Positions 23,964 to 34,755 of a DNA stretch of 64,000 nt are shown here, piece after piece (position 1 is the first letter of the stretch; every line of letters begins with the position of its first letter). Under the pieces are notes generated by a model. The model saw only the letters and a list, made by a program, of their open reading frames with translations, did no database searches and was not told where the DNA came from. Position numbers and translations under genes: made by a program. This stretch comes from Polyodon spathula. Lineage: Eukaryota > Chordata > Actinopteri > Acipenseriformes > Polyodontidae. The DNA lies in assembly GCF_017654505.1 (NCBI RefSeq), contig NC_054558.1, forward strand, positions 13,930,278 through 13,994,277, read 5' to 3'.

Positions 23964-25319
23964 ATGTCAGAAGACGCCGTCAGGCTGAGGGACTGGATCT
24001 GGGACAATGCTGGGCTGGAGGCACAGTCCCTTCCCATAGCCATCCGGGTCCTGTGGCTGATGGAAAAGGAGCAATGGGAGGCATACGAAAGGGAACACAC
24101 CCCAAACTCCCTGGAGGAAGGTGTGGAGTTGGTCCTCTGCTACCTGGAGCCAGCTATAAATAGAACAGCAGCCCAGGTAGCAGGATCTCCAGCACCCAAG
24201 CGGGGGGACAGCGGGGATCCAAAGCCCAAGAGGGAGCTGTTCCCATCTCCACCAGCAGAGGGTGAGTGCCTGCTGGGATCACTTCCCCTACTGTCACCAC
24301 CTGGAGAAGAGGAGCAGATGCTTCCTCTGCCTCCATCACCTTCCCCTGCAAGTGAGGGAGAGTCGCACCAGTCCCCTGTAATAAGGTTAGACTACACGCC
24401 ACTCCCACCTCCGCCGCCAGGAGACTACACACCGCTCCCACCTCCGCTGCCAGGAAACTACACGCTTCTGCCACCTACATCGGCAGGAGCAGAGCAGCAG
24501 GAGCTGCCTCTGCCTCCGCTACCTCCACAGGCAGGAGCAGAGCAGCAGGAGCTGCCTCTGCCTCCCCCACCTCTACCGCCAGGATCAGAGCAGCGGAAGC
24601 TGCCTCTGTCTCCTCCACCAGCAGAGGGTGAGTGCCTGCTGGGTCCCTGTCCACCAGCAGAGGGTGAATGCCTGCTGGGTTCCTGTCCAACAGCAGAGGG
24701 TGAATGCTTGCTGGGTCCCTGTCCACCAGCAGAGGGTGAATGCCTGCTGGGTCCCTGTCCACCAGCAGAGGGTAAATACCTGTTGGGTCCCTTTCCACCA
24801 GCAGAGGATGAATACCTGCTGGTATCACTTCCCCCACCAGCAGAGGATGAATGCCTGCTGGTATCACTTCCACCACCAGCAGAGGATGAATGCCTGATGG
24901 TATCACTTCCCCCACCATCACGAGGAGAGGAGCTGGAGCTGCCTCTGCCTCCATCATCATCAGGGGGAGAGGAGCAGGAGCTGCCTCTCCCTTCACCAGA
25001 AGGACCAGGACTAGATGCTGGTGGTCCTCAGCAGCTCTTGCATAGGCTGCTGAGGGAAGCATGGGGAAGAACCGCCCGGCCGCAGTGGCTGAGAAGAGGG
25101 CCAACACCGGCACCCCAGCTCGTCCTGACTCCCTGCCTCGCTTCGCCCAAGGATGCTTGCCTCGCTTCTCCCAAGGATGCCTGCCACGCTTCGTCCAAGG
25201 ATTCCTGCCTGTCGCTCCGCATTGCCTGGGGTTGCCTGTTGCTCCGCATTGCCTGGGGTTGCCTGTCGCTCTGCATCGCCTGGGGTTGCCAGCCGCTCCG
25301 CATCGCCTGGGATTGTTAG
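23964..25319 (+). CDS. 451-residue proline-rich ORF of the non-autonomous LTR element
   Basis: This is the only long ORF of the element. It starts 110 bp after the 5' LTR at an ATG in an A-rich context. Residues 1-75 are non-repetitive and compact (MSEDAVRLRDWIWDNAGL..., then VLCYLEPAINRTAAQ) and may be a Gag-like or assembly domain. After that comes low-complexity sequence: PLPPP-type runs, then about nine 12-residue repeats of PPAEGECLLGPC (36-bp units, about residues 215-320), then a Ser/Cys-rich tail. I see no zinc knuckle, protease or reverse transcriptase. I do not recognise the family, so function is unknown. The frame is uninterrupted over 1.35 kb, which argues for recent or selected coding. 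Confidence 0.6.
   Translation: MSEDAVRLRDWIWDNAGLEAQSLPIAIRVLWLMEKEQWEAYEREHTPNSLEEGVELVLCYLEPAINRTAAQVAGSPAPKRGDSGDPKPKRELFPSPPAEGECLLGSLPLLSPPGEEEQMLPLPPSPSPASEGESHQSPVIRLDYTPLPPPPPGDYTPLPPPLPGNYTLLPPTSAGAEQQELPLPPLPPQAGAEQQELPLPPPPLPPGSEQRKLPLSPPPAEGECLLGPCPPAEGECLLGSCPTAEGECLLGPCPPAEGECLLGPCPPAEGKYLLGPFPPAEDEYLLVSLPPPAEDECLLVSLPPPAEDECLMVSLPPPSRGEELELPLPPSSSGGEEQELPLPSPEGPGLDAGGPQQLLHRLLREAWGRTARPQWLRRGPTPAPQLVLTPCLASPKDACLASPKDACHASSKDSCLSLRIAWGCLLLRIAWGCLSLCIAWGCQPLRIAWDC
24618..24905 (+). repeat. 36-bp tandem coding repeats (12-residue unit)
   Basis: About eight units of CCACCAGCAGAGGGTGAATG plus CCTGCTGGGTCCCTGT-type sequence. The unit length is a multiple of three, so copy-number change would keep the reading frame. 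The later units change to GAGGATGAATGCCTGCTGGT. Confidence 0.85.
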
Positions 25320-25828
25320 CTGCTCAGCATCTCCTGGGGTTCCTGGAACTGCATCGTCTGGGGTTGCCAGCCGCTCCGCATTGCCTGGGGTTGCCTGTTG
25401 CTCTGCATCGCAGCAGGAAGTACAGTGGCCGGAACCAGGGGTAGGAAGTCTGAAGATCACCAACCACTGCAGCACTTTCGTTGCTGGAAGTACTATGGTC
25501 GAAGCCCCACCAAGGGGAGGTGCCAGCTATGAAGAAGGGGAGAGGTCAGGAGACCACCCCCCAAGCAGCTTTTCCGCTGCCAGGACTACCCCGGCTGGAG
25601 GAGCCAGACTGGGGACTATTAATGTCTCTGCTGATGGCATTTCCCCTGTCAGCTGGGAAGCTGCCGGCATTGCCACCAGCAGCAGAAGAGTGGCAGGAGT
25701 ATGCCACCCCACTGTCAGCATTGCTGCTGACAGCCTTACGACCTGTGGGCCCCTTGAAGCCTCCAGCTGGACTTTTGGGCTTTTAAGGGGGGAGGTGGCT
25801 ATTGAGGCCATGTGTGCTTTGCACAAGG

Positions 25829-25862
25829 GGGGGGCGGGGGGGGGGGGGGGGGGGGGGGGGGG
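25829..25862 (+). other. G-rich polypurine tract before the 3' LTR
   Basis: A run of more than 30 G with a single C lies four bases before the right LTR. It sits where the second-strand primer of LTR retrotransposons is found and is unusually long, possibly expanded by slippage. Confidence 0.6.
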
Positions 25863-25866
25863 TATA

Positions 25867-26507
25867 TGTGACAAAGTTCCCGCCCCTGTGTGTATTTTTT
25901 GTATATGTTGCGTGTGGTGTGTTAAATGTTGGTGTATAGGCATTGGTACACGGGATATAAATAGGTCTGTGTTTAACGTGTGTTTAAAAATGTATAATTG
26001 TATTTAGGCAAGGGATTGTACAGCACTTCACGTGCAAGTAAAAAGTAATGTGTGAGCACAGGGAATTGCACTTTATTAATTTATGTGCAGTTGTACTGCG
26101 ACTCCAATTTAATGGTTGATTAACAGTCGAGTCTCGGTACAGCTCATAAAAGCAGCATGTTTTCACCCACTCAGGGTTTTGTGTTCGGTGTGTGGAGAAC
26201 GTGTTTGGAGATGGAGGTAATAATTGTGATAGGAATAATCTTATTTAAAATATCTGCTCACCGTGTTTTGTGTAGTGTTAGTCCATTTTGTTTATCTCTT
26301 TTGTTTTGGCGAATGTGCCGTGTCCTTGTATTTTTGTTTGTTACAACCTTTTTATTTTCTGTTCTGTTTATTTATTAAATGCTGAGCGAAAGCATTTATT
26401 AAATGCTGAGCGAAAGCATTCGCTCAGCTCCACCAAACTCCATCTTTCTCTATTGCTTATTTCCTGGCTCTGGTCTGACGTCACCCACTCCAGCCGTCTT
26501 TGTGACA
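25867..26507 (+). repeat. 3' LTR of the 23.2-26.5 kb element
   Basis: Same termini as the left LTR. It carries a tandem duplication of about 23 bp around 26372-26420 (ATTTATTAAATGCTGAGCGA twice) that the left copy lacks, which explains its greater length. Confidence 0.9.
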
Positions 26508-26512
26508 AAGCT

Positions 26513-26620
26513 GATATAGGGTTATCCCTTATACAAGTGTACCATGGTAAAAGCATAGCAAAGGGTAATAAAGCATAGTGAGAGCATAGTAAAGCAGAGG
26601 TAAGCATTGCACCATAGCAA
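26513..26620 (+). repeat. Short interspersed repeat (ATGGTAAAAGCATAG type)
   Basis: Contains CCCTTATACAAGTGTACCATGGTAAAAGCATAGCA-like sequence, then repeated AAAGCATAGTGAG motifs. Similar copies lie at 28590-28735, 29295-29460 and 34563-34755. No target-site duplication or class could be assigned. Confidence 0.6.
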
Positions 26621-28589
26621 ATGTTTGGAAGGGATAGGAGGCACCATTGTGTGCATGAGGGAAATATTGTTATGAGAAGAAATGAGTGGAGCGAGTCTGG
26701 AAGCTGCACTCTGTTTATGAGCTGTGAGTGTCCATGTAACCTGTACACAGGTGCTTGCGGTTCTGTATCTCTGTTATATACTTATATACTGCTTTATTGT
26801 TCATTTACAAGTTAAATTTATCTATATGTGTTCTACTTATAATCAATCTTTATTTAGTCTGTTGTTATTTCCATTTAAAAGAGGGACGAGGTTGATGAAG
26901 AAAATACCATTATGGGTGATATAGGTGGCCAGTTGTGATGTCACTGTTTCAAATTGAATTCCAGTTGAATTGTTAAAGCAGGCATTGTTAAGCATGCTGC
27001 TATTGTGGAATAAAGTATCGTAAAAACTCAACTTGAAACGGGTGATGTCATGAATGGTTTTTCTGTGATGTGTCGTGGAATACAGCAGGTGTAACGTGCC
27101 CTCTGACTGGCTGAAAGATCCTCTAATGCTGTCTAATTCAAGATATCCTCCTGTGATGTGCTGCTGCTCTTTCCTCAGAACACCTTGTAAACATGAAGCT
27201 TCACCATGTCAAGAGCTGATTTCAGTACAGAAAACACCAGTCCTTAGACAGCTGGACTCATAAAACCACATCTTTACTGCTTGAGGAGGAACCTTTAAGC
27301 TTAGGTCATCAGATCATCTCTTAAGCTTACAAAACTCTACACCATAGCCAAGAATGGAAGGAACACTGCAGGAGTGTTTTATGAGAGGTATCTCCAGAGA
27401 GTGAGAGGGGTACACAGATCCATGTTTAGCTAATCATCTGGCTTTCTGTTAGACTACCAGATAATGGGAGCAATTAGCAGTGATCGTAGAGAGGTTTATC
27501 AGGATCATAAAATACAGAGACCACTTGAACTCCTTTCAATAAAAGCGAATGGAATAAATAATTCAAACAGTTGTACATTTTCAGATTTAAATTTACGTTA
27601 AAGATGAGATTCTGAAGTGTCACAATTTGTCTTTTAAATCAACAAAAATAAATAAATAAATAAAAGAAGGCACATCTTCTAATAATAATAATAATAATAG
27701 ATATTTTGACTACTGGGGTATGATATAAGAGATTACCATTAAACATTGCTTTCTCAATAATGTTGGATTTTACAGCACTGGAGAATCCTCATGGATTGTC
27801 GCAGTCACCTGTTTTCAGGGGTATTCCCTGGATAACCCTGAAGAGGTGATCAATGGATTCCCCAATGCTGTATACTGATCTATTAAATTCCAACATAAGA
27901 ACATTTCTGAACGAGAGGGCTCGTCTAGTTCCTAGCAGCTGACGGACTGATCTCAAAACTTAGGTTAAGTTGGGTCTTGATGTTTTCGCTGGCAGGGTAT
28001 GGGCTGATCAAAACCAACACCTTAGCTTTACCACCAGCACAAAACTACAGCTAACAATCATATGCTTAGTAAATATACAGCTCTGGACAAAAGTTTTTCT
28101 GCACCTAGAAGTTTAGGATTCAGACGTCATTTAAAAAAACAAAAAACAAAAAAAATCTGTAAGAACATAAATTGTATCTTTTGTTTAACATCATGTCATC
28201 AAAGAAATTACAAAATGATATCACAAACGTCTACTGGAAGCAAAAATAGTACAACAGTTGACACAGAAAGTGAGTTTAAGCACTGTTTTTACACCCTGTT
28301 AAGCACTAATAGGCTGCTAAGTAACATTATTAATACAAGATTAGGGTTAATCAGGTTCTATGAAGCTAAGGGATAGAAAATAATGTCTTTTCTGAGTCCA
28401 AATGAAAATGTTTCTGGGTCCCTAACTCTACTGATAATCTTCAAGAAAGCATGTAGCAGTTATCATATATCACCTTTTCAATGCCAAATATGGATTTGTT
28501 GTCAGTTGGTGAGAAAAAACAATTACATCACAGTGTTCTATTGTTTTCTCCTGTATGGTAATTGTGCAGCTTTTCCCATGATTAGAAAG

Positions 28590-28735
28590 TGCATTTACCA
28601 TAATTTACCATGGTTTACCATACCATTCTAGGCTTTAAAATGCCTATGCTTTACCATGGTTTCACTGTGCTTTTTATACAGCTTGCTAAGCTTTTACTAT
28701 GGTGAACTTTTATAAGTGTAATGTTATCATATTTT
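28590..28735 (-). repeat. Short interspersed repeat (ATGGTAAAAGCATAG type), inverted copy
   Basis: The reverse complement reads CTTATAAAAGTTCACCATAG, TAAAAGCTTAGCA and CCATGGTAAAGCATAGG, the same order as the plus copies. Confidence 0.6.
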
Positions 28736-29294
28736 TAAGCTGAAGCACAATTCTAGATTTGTATGCAGCAGGCATGGAGGAAGACCATAAAAGTACTAAT
28801 TTGTATTGTGCAACAACCCTCTAGATCTGAGGAAATTAAATGAAAGTAGATTTGTTGCAATGCTTAGGAGCTCCTGGCTTTGTGAAGAAAGCCTGTGAGG
28901 ATTGTATGTCTCTCAGGGGTTAAGACACTAAACCAAGCTAATCTAATTCTGATCCCAGTGCCTACTGAGTAATAAATGTGGTCAGCTGCTTGCTGTAAAG
29001 AAAGAATTGTACCCCCTCCCCCTCCCCTTGCATCTTGTCTGTAGAAGAAACATTCAAGTTTCAGGTCTTAAGCTGCCAGAGCCCGTCTCCCAAGTGGCCT
29101 GTCAAAGATCAAAGCACCTCCTTCTATTAAGCAGGCCTGGGAGGCAATAGCAGGCAATACATTTTTCTGGCTTCTTTTTGTTGTGATCTACTGAGCATAA
29201 TCAGTTAAACTGCACTGTAGCATTTAGTATTTATTTTTATGTTTGAAATTGGCACACATTACCCCTCATGCACTACAAAACTTATAGCTGCTTT

Positions 29295-29460
29295 CCCTTA
29301 TAAAAGTTTCCCACAGTAAAAGAATAGCAAAGTGTTGTAAAGCATAGTGTAAGCATTACAGAGCACAGACACATGGTAAAGCATATAAAAAACATGGTAG
29401 ACTGTGGTAACTCATGGGTAAATCATAGAATAACAATAGGTGAAGCATGGGAAAATGACT
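29295..29460 (+). repeat. Short interspersed repeat (ATGGTAAAAGCATAG type)
   Basis: Plus copy starting CCCTTATAAAAGTTTCCCAC, followed by AAGAATAGCAAAG and several ACATGGTAAAGCATA motifs. Confidence 0.6.
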
Positions 29461-30056
29461 ATAGGAATAACCCTTGAGATAGCTGCCATTATCAGCCAGG
29501 AGATTTAACTTGGGTGGGTTCTATTCTAGTATGGATGTATTCTGTGCTGGATGTAGCTCATTACAATAAACATCAAGTATCTCATTGATTAATATAGTAT
29601 ATTTTCATTCAGTAGTCTATCATGCTGTGCACTTCACCATGATACAAAGCTATAAAGGTAATTTGCAGTGCTATGTAGAATATACAATATTTTCTAAGTT
29701 AAGTGTTCATTGCATGATGACATTTCCTGCTTAGTCTCAGCAGTTTTTCAGCATCGATGATAAGAAAGCATCTCCTGAGAATCTGAAAACTTATCTGCAT
29801 ATTTCACAAAGGCTAATGCTTATATTAAGGAAGACTAAATGGTATTCCTTTCATATGTGAATGAGTGACAACATGTAATTTGATCAAAAAAAAAAAAAAA
29901 CTCCAGCACTGTTGATTAAAAAAAAAAAAAAAAACTCCAGCCAGGATCAGCAAAGAAATTAGACTTTTGTAAAATGCGTAGTTATCTCATATAGATTGTC
30001 AGAAGACTCTTTTTCATGATCATTGATTGGAACAAAAAATGGCGTAGGCAGTATCG

Positions 30057-30057
<1 letters not shown>

Positions 30058-30122
<65 letters not shown>

Positions 30123-30124
30123 CA
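30058..30124. repeat. (TA)n microsatellite
   Basis: TA units with one interruption, 50 bp before the poly-G region. Confidence 0.95.
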
Positions 30125-30176
30125 TATATTAATTACACACACACACATACATAGAACAATTACCATGCACTGTTGA

Positions 30177-30216
30177 GGGGGGGGGGGGGGGGGAAAAAAG
30201 GGGGGGGGGGGGGGGG
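30177..30216. repeat. Poly-G run
   Basis: Two G runs separated by six A. Smaller companion of the 30344-30714 block. Confidence 0.9.
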
Positions 30217-30343
30217 AAAACTGGATACTTCTCATGATAAAAGTGATTTTCATTTTTACCTATACATTAAAAGATTTCCAGAGGGGGAAATCAAAGGGTA
30301 TATCTAATCTTCCTGACAAGTATCCCTAAGGGAAACTACCATG

Positions 30344-30369
30344 AGGGGGGGGGGGAGGAGGGGGGGGAA

Positions 30370-30407
<38 letters not shown>

Positions 30408-30714
30408 GCGGGGGGGGGGAGGGGGGGGGGGGGGGGGGGGGGGGGGAGGGGGGGGGGGGAGGGGGGGGGGGGGGGCCGCGGCGCCCGGGGGGGGGGGGGG
30501 GGGGGGGGGGGGGCGGGGGGGGGGGGGGGGGGGGGGGGCACAATAACTAGGGGGGGGGGGGGGGGGGGGGGGGGGGAAGGGGGGGGGGGGGGGGGGGGGG
30601 AGGGGGGAAGGGAAAGGGGGGAGGGGGGAGGGGGAAAAAAAAAGAGAAGTATGGTGGGAACGGTTGGATGGATGAGGAAATACGGGGGGGTCGGGGGGGA
30701 GGCGGGGGGGGGAA
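30344..30714. repeat. Extreme poly-G block of about 370 bp
   Basis: Almost uninterrupted G on the plus strand with sparse A and single C interruptions. It could form many G-quadruplexes, but such blocks also arise from sequencing or consensus error. ORFs of poly-Pro or poly-Gly read through it are artefacts. Confidence 0.9.
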
Positions 30715-31867
30715 GATTTAAGGGAAAAAGGGCGGTCACTTGGGGTTCCCCTGTGTGGGGACGAGTCGGAAAAAGTTTGCCTTTCACCTTTATTGCTTAC
30801 CGTACCCTTCACAGGATAGGTAGAAAGACCTGGGGACACAATGAAAAGACACATATCAGTTAGTATGTTTGAACATAGTAAATGTAGGCAGATGGAGACT
30901 TTATAATTGATGCTGTTTCTTAGGGCTGTGTATGTAATGTTTTCATACAGGAAGGGTCTGGTTTGCAGATGGAGGATAGAGAGAGCGAGATGGAAAGTGG
31001 AAATGAAGTAGGGAAGATGAAGTTTCTTAGACAGAAAAGGGACTAGATTAGCAGCAGTAATCAGTATCATTATTACATTGCACAATAACTATTCAATAAT
31101 ACAAAATCCAGTGATTTCCCATTTTTTCATAGAAATTGCTAAAAAAAAGGGGGGTGGGGGGGTGTGGGTTAATATCAAAGCTATTTTTATAAATGCCTAT
31201 AAAATCAAATTGGCAACATATTGAGAATATTTGCCTGCATTAGATTAATAAAACTGAGTTGCACAGTGAAGCAAGTGATTTGTGTCTCATTTCTTTGAAG
31301 CATAGGGCTGGGGCTGGGCTGCTGTTTGTTGTGTCTGCTGATTCATCACATGAACTCGTGAACTCTGACTCACCGAGATCACAGACACAGTCCGATAGAG
31401 TCAGATCTGAGGAGAACTATACATGCTTCTCAAATGCCTTAACAAGTGCACTTGGTAAGAATGTTCCTTGATAACTAAGTCTTCATGAGACACTGTAAGG
31501 CTAGTCTCCTGGATGCCCTCACATGCACAAATATGACTAGATTTACATTGTCAGCATAACAATTTTAAAACATTGTTTAATAGAAAAAAAAGATTTATAA
31601 TGGGAATTTACCCTATAGTGACGGACAAAAAATTTAATATTTACATTGAAGTTGTTTCACCTGTAATGGAGCAACCAGAGGTGATATTTGCAGAAATTAA
31701 ATTGTCAAATCTTAAAAAATGAAACATTCAGAATTGTTTTTCCTACAAGGACTCAAACTCTTAGAAGGAACTGATGCGTTTCGACTGCATTCCATAAACG
31801 GGAAGTGTTCTGTGGAAATGACTGTGAGATACGTTGGGCAGTGTTACTGTTTACAATCCTATATACC

Positions 31868-31869
<2 letters not shown>

Positions 31870-31938
<69 letters not shown>
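31870..31938. repeat. (TA)n microsatellite
   Basis: TA units with one phase shift. Confidence 0.95.
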
Positions 31939-31941
<3 letters not shown>

Positions 31942-32454
31942 GCTTATACCATGCTTAACATACTATAATGTGTGCATCTTTCATGCAGGAAACTGTCAGC
32001 TCTATGAAGTGATGGCACTGTATATTATATAAGATTTAATTAAATAGTTTTGTTAGCTATGTGTACTATTTCTGAAATATGGTAAAATATAAAAGTGACC
32101 CCAAATGGGTTAATTTGTATTGAACGACACCAGTAATTAAAGGTGAATGAGAGAATCATACAAGACAGCTGTATACCAAATGTGAAGACACTATCTCAAA
32201 GTGTGTGGCCTGGCTAGGGCTAACATATTCATGTTTAGATGAGAAGTATTTGTCTTTTTAACATTATAACATGAAACATCCAAACATTTTTGTGTCTACA
32301 TTTTAATTCTTTGTTTAATTGATATGCATGTCTGATAGTGTTGTTCCATTGGATTGTCGTATTGCCTGCGTAATCATGTTTGAAGGCAGTAGCAGAAAAA
32401 TAAAAACATTAATAAAACAGTCCAAAATGTGAATAGTCCAAAATTTTCTTTAAA

Positions 32455-32460
32455 TTTATT
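32455..32460 (-). terminator. TBX5: Candidate distal poly(A) signal AATAAA of TBX5
   Basis: AATAAA on the minus strand, preceded by a UGUA motif within 20 nt and followed at 15-40 nt by TTTTGG-type GU-rich sequence. The cleavage site would be near 32435-32440. It is the best-formed signal I see downstream of the stop codon, but no transcript evidence is available. Confidence 0.5.
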
Positions 32461-34562
32461 GCAGTTCTGTATATACATTTGTGTTTATTTACACCAAAAA
32501 CAACAAAGTAATCCATCTCTTTATACAACAATTACATTTTAACCAGACTTCTATAACATATTTGTTTCCACTCCTTTTCTGTTCTTTAAAAAATCTAACA
32601 ATATATGATTTCCAACAAACTAGAAACAATTGATTTGTATAATGCTAGAACAATAAATACTATGAACAAGAACAATACTAATAATTAATACAAACAACTG
32701 TTGCATTTCGTTTTTCAATAAACAATACTTATTGCTTGATACATAATTTAATTTTTTTGTGTTTTTTTTTTCAATTACCCTTTCTCCTTACAATAACTCT
32801 TAAAAAAACAAGCAAAACTAGAAATGTTTTTTTAAAAAAAGGGAACATATAAAGGTATTTGAGAGAAACCGAGGCTGTACTATGCAGATCTCTTTAAACA
32901 CACTTATCGCTGTTATTATTTGTCAGGCATGATATTTAAGGAACTCCTCAGAATAAAACAGACATTCCCTGTGATTGTATATGATATTCAGTTGATAGTA
33001 CAATGCCAGGATAGTTGTTGTTTTTTTTGTTTGTTATTTTAATATGCTCTTTACGACAGGTATTCAATACAGAAAGGCATGGTGAGTAGGTTAGAGTATC
33101 ATAGAATTAGAAACACATTACTGGACTAAATATACGGAAATCAGTTGAGTGAAATCTGAATGAACCGTTAGCCACTGACTCTTGAGTTGCTGTTTTCAGA
33201 TGCCTCCCTTTTTTGTTATTTTTCGGTTGAACTGGCTAGTAAGACAGGTCTGACTGCAATTGAATTCCACCCTGCTCCATCTCTTATTGATTCATCAGGG
33301 GTTTGTTTCAATCAAGTTTAACCTGAATTTTATTTTTGGTAAGGTAGTCCAAGATTAGTGCTAAACGGGATTTGTGAAACCAGTCAAGCATTTTTTTATT
33401 TTATTTTTTACATCCACTAAAAGGTGAAAATGCTATGTTCTGCACTTTAGATTCAGTAGTTCAGGACAATTGGACAGCTCCTGCAACTAATGAATCAGAA
33501 ACTTAAACTGCCTGGCCATGTTAGAATGACCTGTCAACACAATTGTCTTTAGGCATTACCCTGGTATGGAGACAAGCAGTTTACTTAATTATGGTTCTGG
33601 ATCAAGTTCACCCAATGCTTTACCCTGAAGGTGATGGTTACTTTCAATAATACACCTATCCACCGTGTCAGAATTGTGCACAAATGGTTTGAGGAGCTTG
33701 ACATCAGGTATCTTTTCACAGGGATGAACTTGAAAGATGCATATGTCATTATGATCCTCTAGCTAGCTTGGTAATTGCGTGATGTTTTAAAGATTGAACG
33801 GATCCCTTGAGACATCATCTAGCACCTTATGGATGCTACATTGTGTCAAGGCTGTGATTAAGAGAAAACAGTGGCCCAACCTGGTATGCGATACGGTGAC
33901 CAGGCATTATATGTGTGAATGCAACCAGGCGTTGGCAACCGAGGGCCTGTGTCATCATTCAACACCTTCCATGCACACTGGTAAACTGTGTGATAGATTT
34001 TGTTTTCCATTTGATATATAGTCAGACATTTTTCTTTCAGTGTTCAAGTGCTTTTGATTACAGGTTTGGATGTTGAATTTCATAACAGAGATGCCAATCT
34101 CTAACCCTTGGAGTGGCTAGCTTGAAAAACATATCTGGTTTTGTTTAGACTGGAAGAAATTCCAGCGAAATATGGAAAAGAAATCAGCTGTGCAAGAGCA
34201 GACAATAAAGGAGTAGAAAAAAACCAGCTGCAAGAACACTAGAAAATCCATCAGCATCACGCTGTTTATATGTACTGCTGGGTTGTTTTAAGTGGATGAG
34301 CCATTTCAGCTGTTCCTTTTTCTTATTATTCTTTTTTTCTTCTCAGAACTAAAATCTTTGCTTGTGAAACACGTCAGTCTATTTCATTTTGTTTTCCAGG
34401 GGGTTCAAAAATGCTACAGGACAAAAAACGGCCTGTTCGGTGACACTGTTTATAAAAACAGAGCTGTCTAAAGCAGACTTAAAGCTTTCTTTGGAGTGAC
34501 ACTAATGCCAGTATTTCATTCCCTATAAGATTTTTGCAATTTTCACTGCTGTGTACCCCATG

Positions 34563-34755
34563 TGTGTACATTGGTTTATCATAGTTTACCATTGTTGTTA
34601 TGCTTTTACCACATAAGTTCGATGATCACACTAGACTTGAATATCAATAATATATCTTCAGTGGACATCTTGGTGGTTTTTCGTGTTTTTACTGTGTTTC
34701 CCTAGGCTTTTATCATGGTGGGTTATACCACGGTAAACTTTTTAAGGGCTTTGTG
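34563..34755 (-). repeat. Short interspersed repeat (ATGGTAAAAGCATAG type), inside probable 3' UTR
   Basis: Degraded inverted copy: GGTTTATCATAGTTTACCAT at the left, and TTTTATCATGGTGGGTTATA with CCACGGTAAACTTTTTAAGG at the right, with unrelated sequence in the middle. Confidence 0.5.

Larger units (their letters stand above)
23236..26507 (+). mobile_element. Complete non-autonomous LTR retrotransposon with 5-bp target-site duplication
   Basis: The 3272-bp element is flanked by AAGCT at 23231-23235 and 26508-26512. The LTRs are 23236-23853 (618 bp) and 25867-26507 (641 bp), both TGTGACAAAG...CTTTGTGACA. The right LTR has an extra direct repeat of the ATTAAATGCTGAGCGAAAGC block. Two bases after the left LTR is a degenerate Leu-type primer-binding site (TGTTATCAGA). 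The right LTR is preceded by a G-rich tract of over 30 bases serving as polypurine tract. The interior holds one long ORF and no pol genes. Confidence 0.93.
26621..32437. other. Intergenic sequence between the LTR element and the TBX5 3' end
   Basis: Contains two copies of the short interspersed repeat, TA tracts and the poly-G block. No coding gene supported. Confidence 0.6.

Noticed and set aside
30326..31085. Poly-Pro frames of up to 249 codons on the minus strand
   Set aside because: Produced entirely by the poly-G block; not coding.
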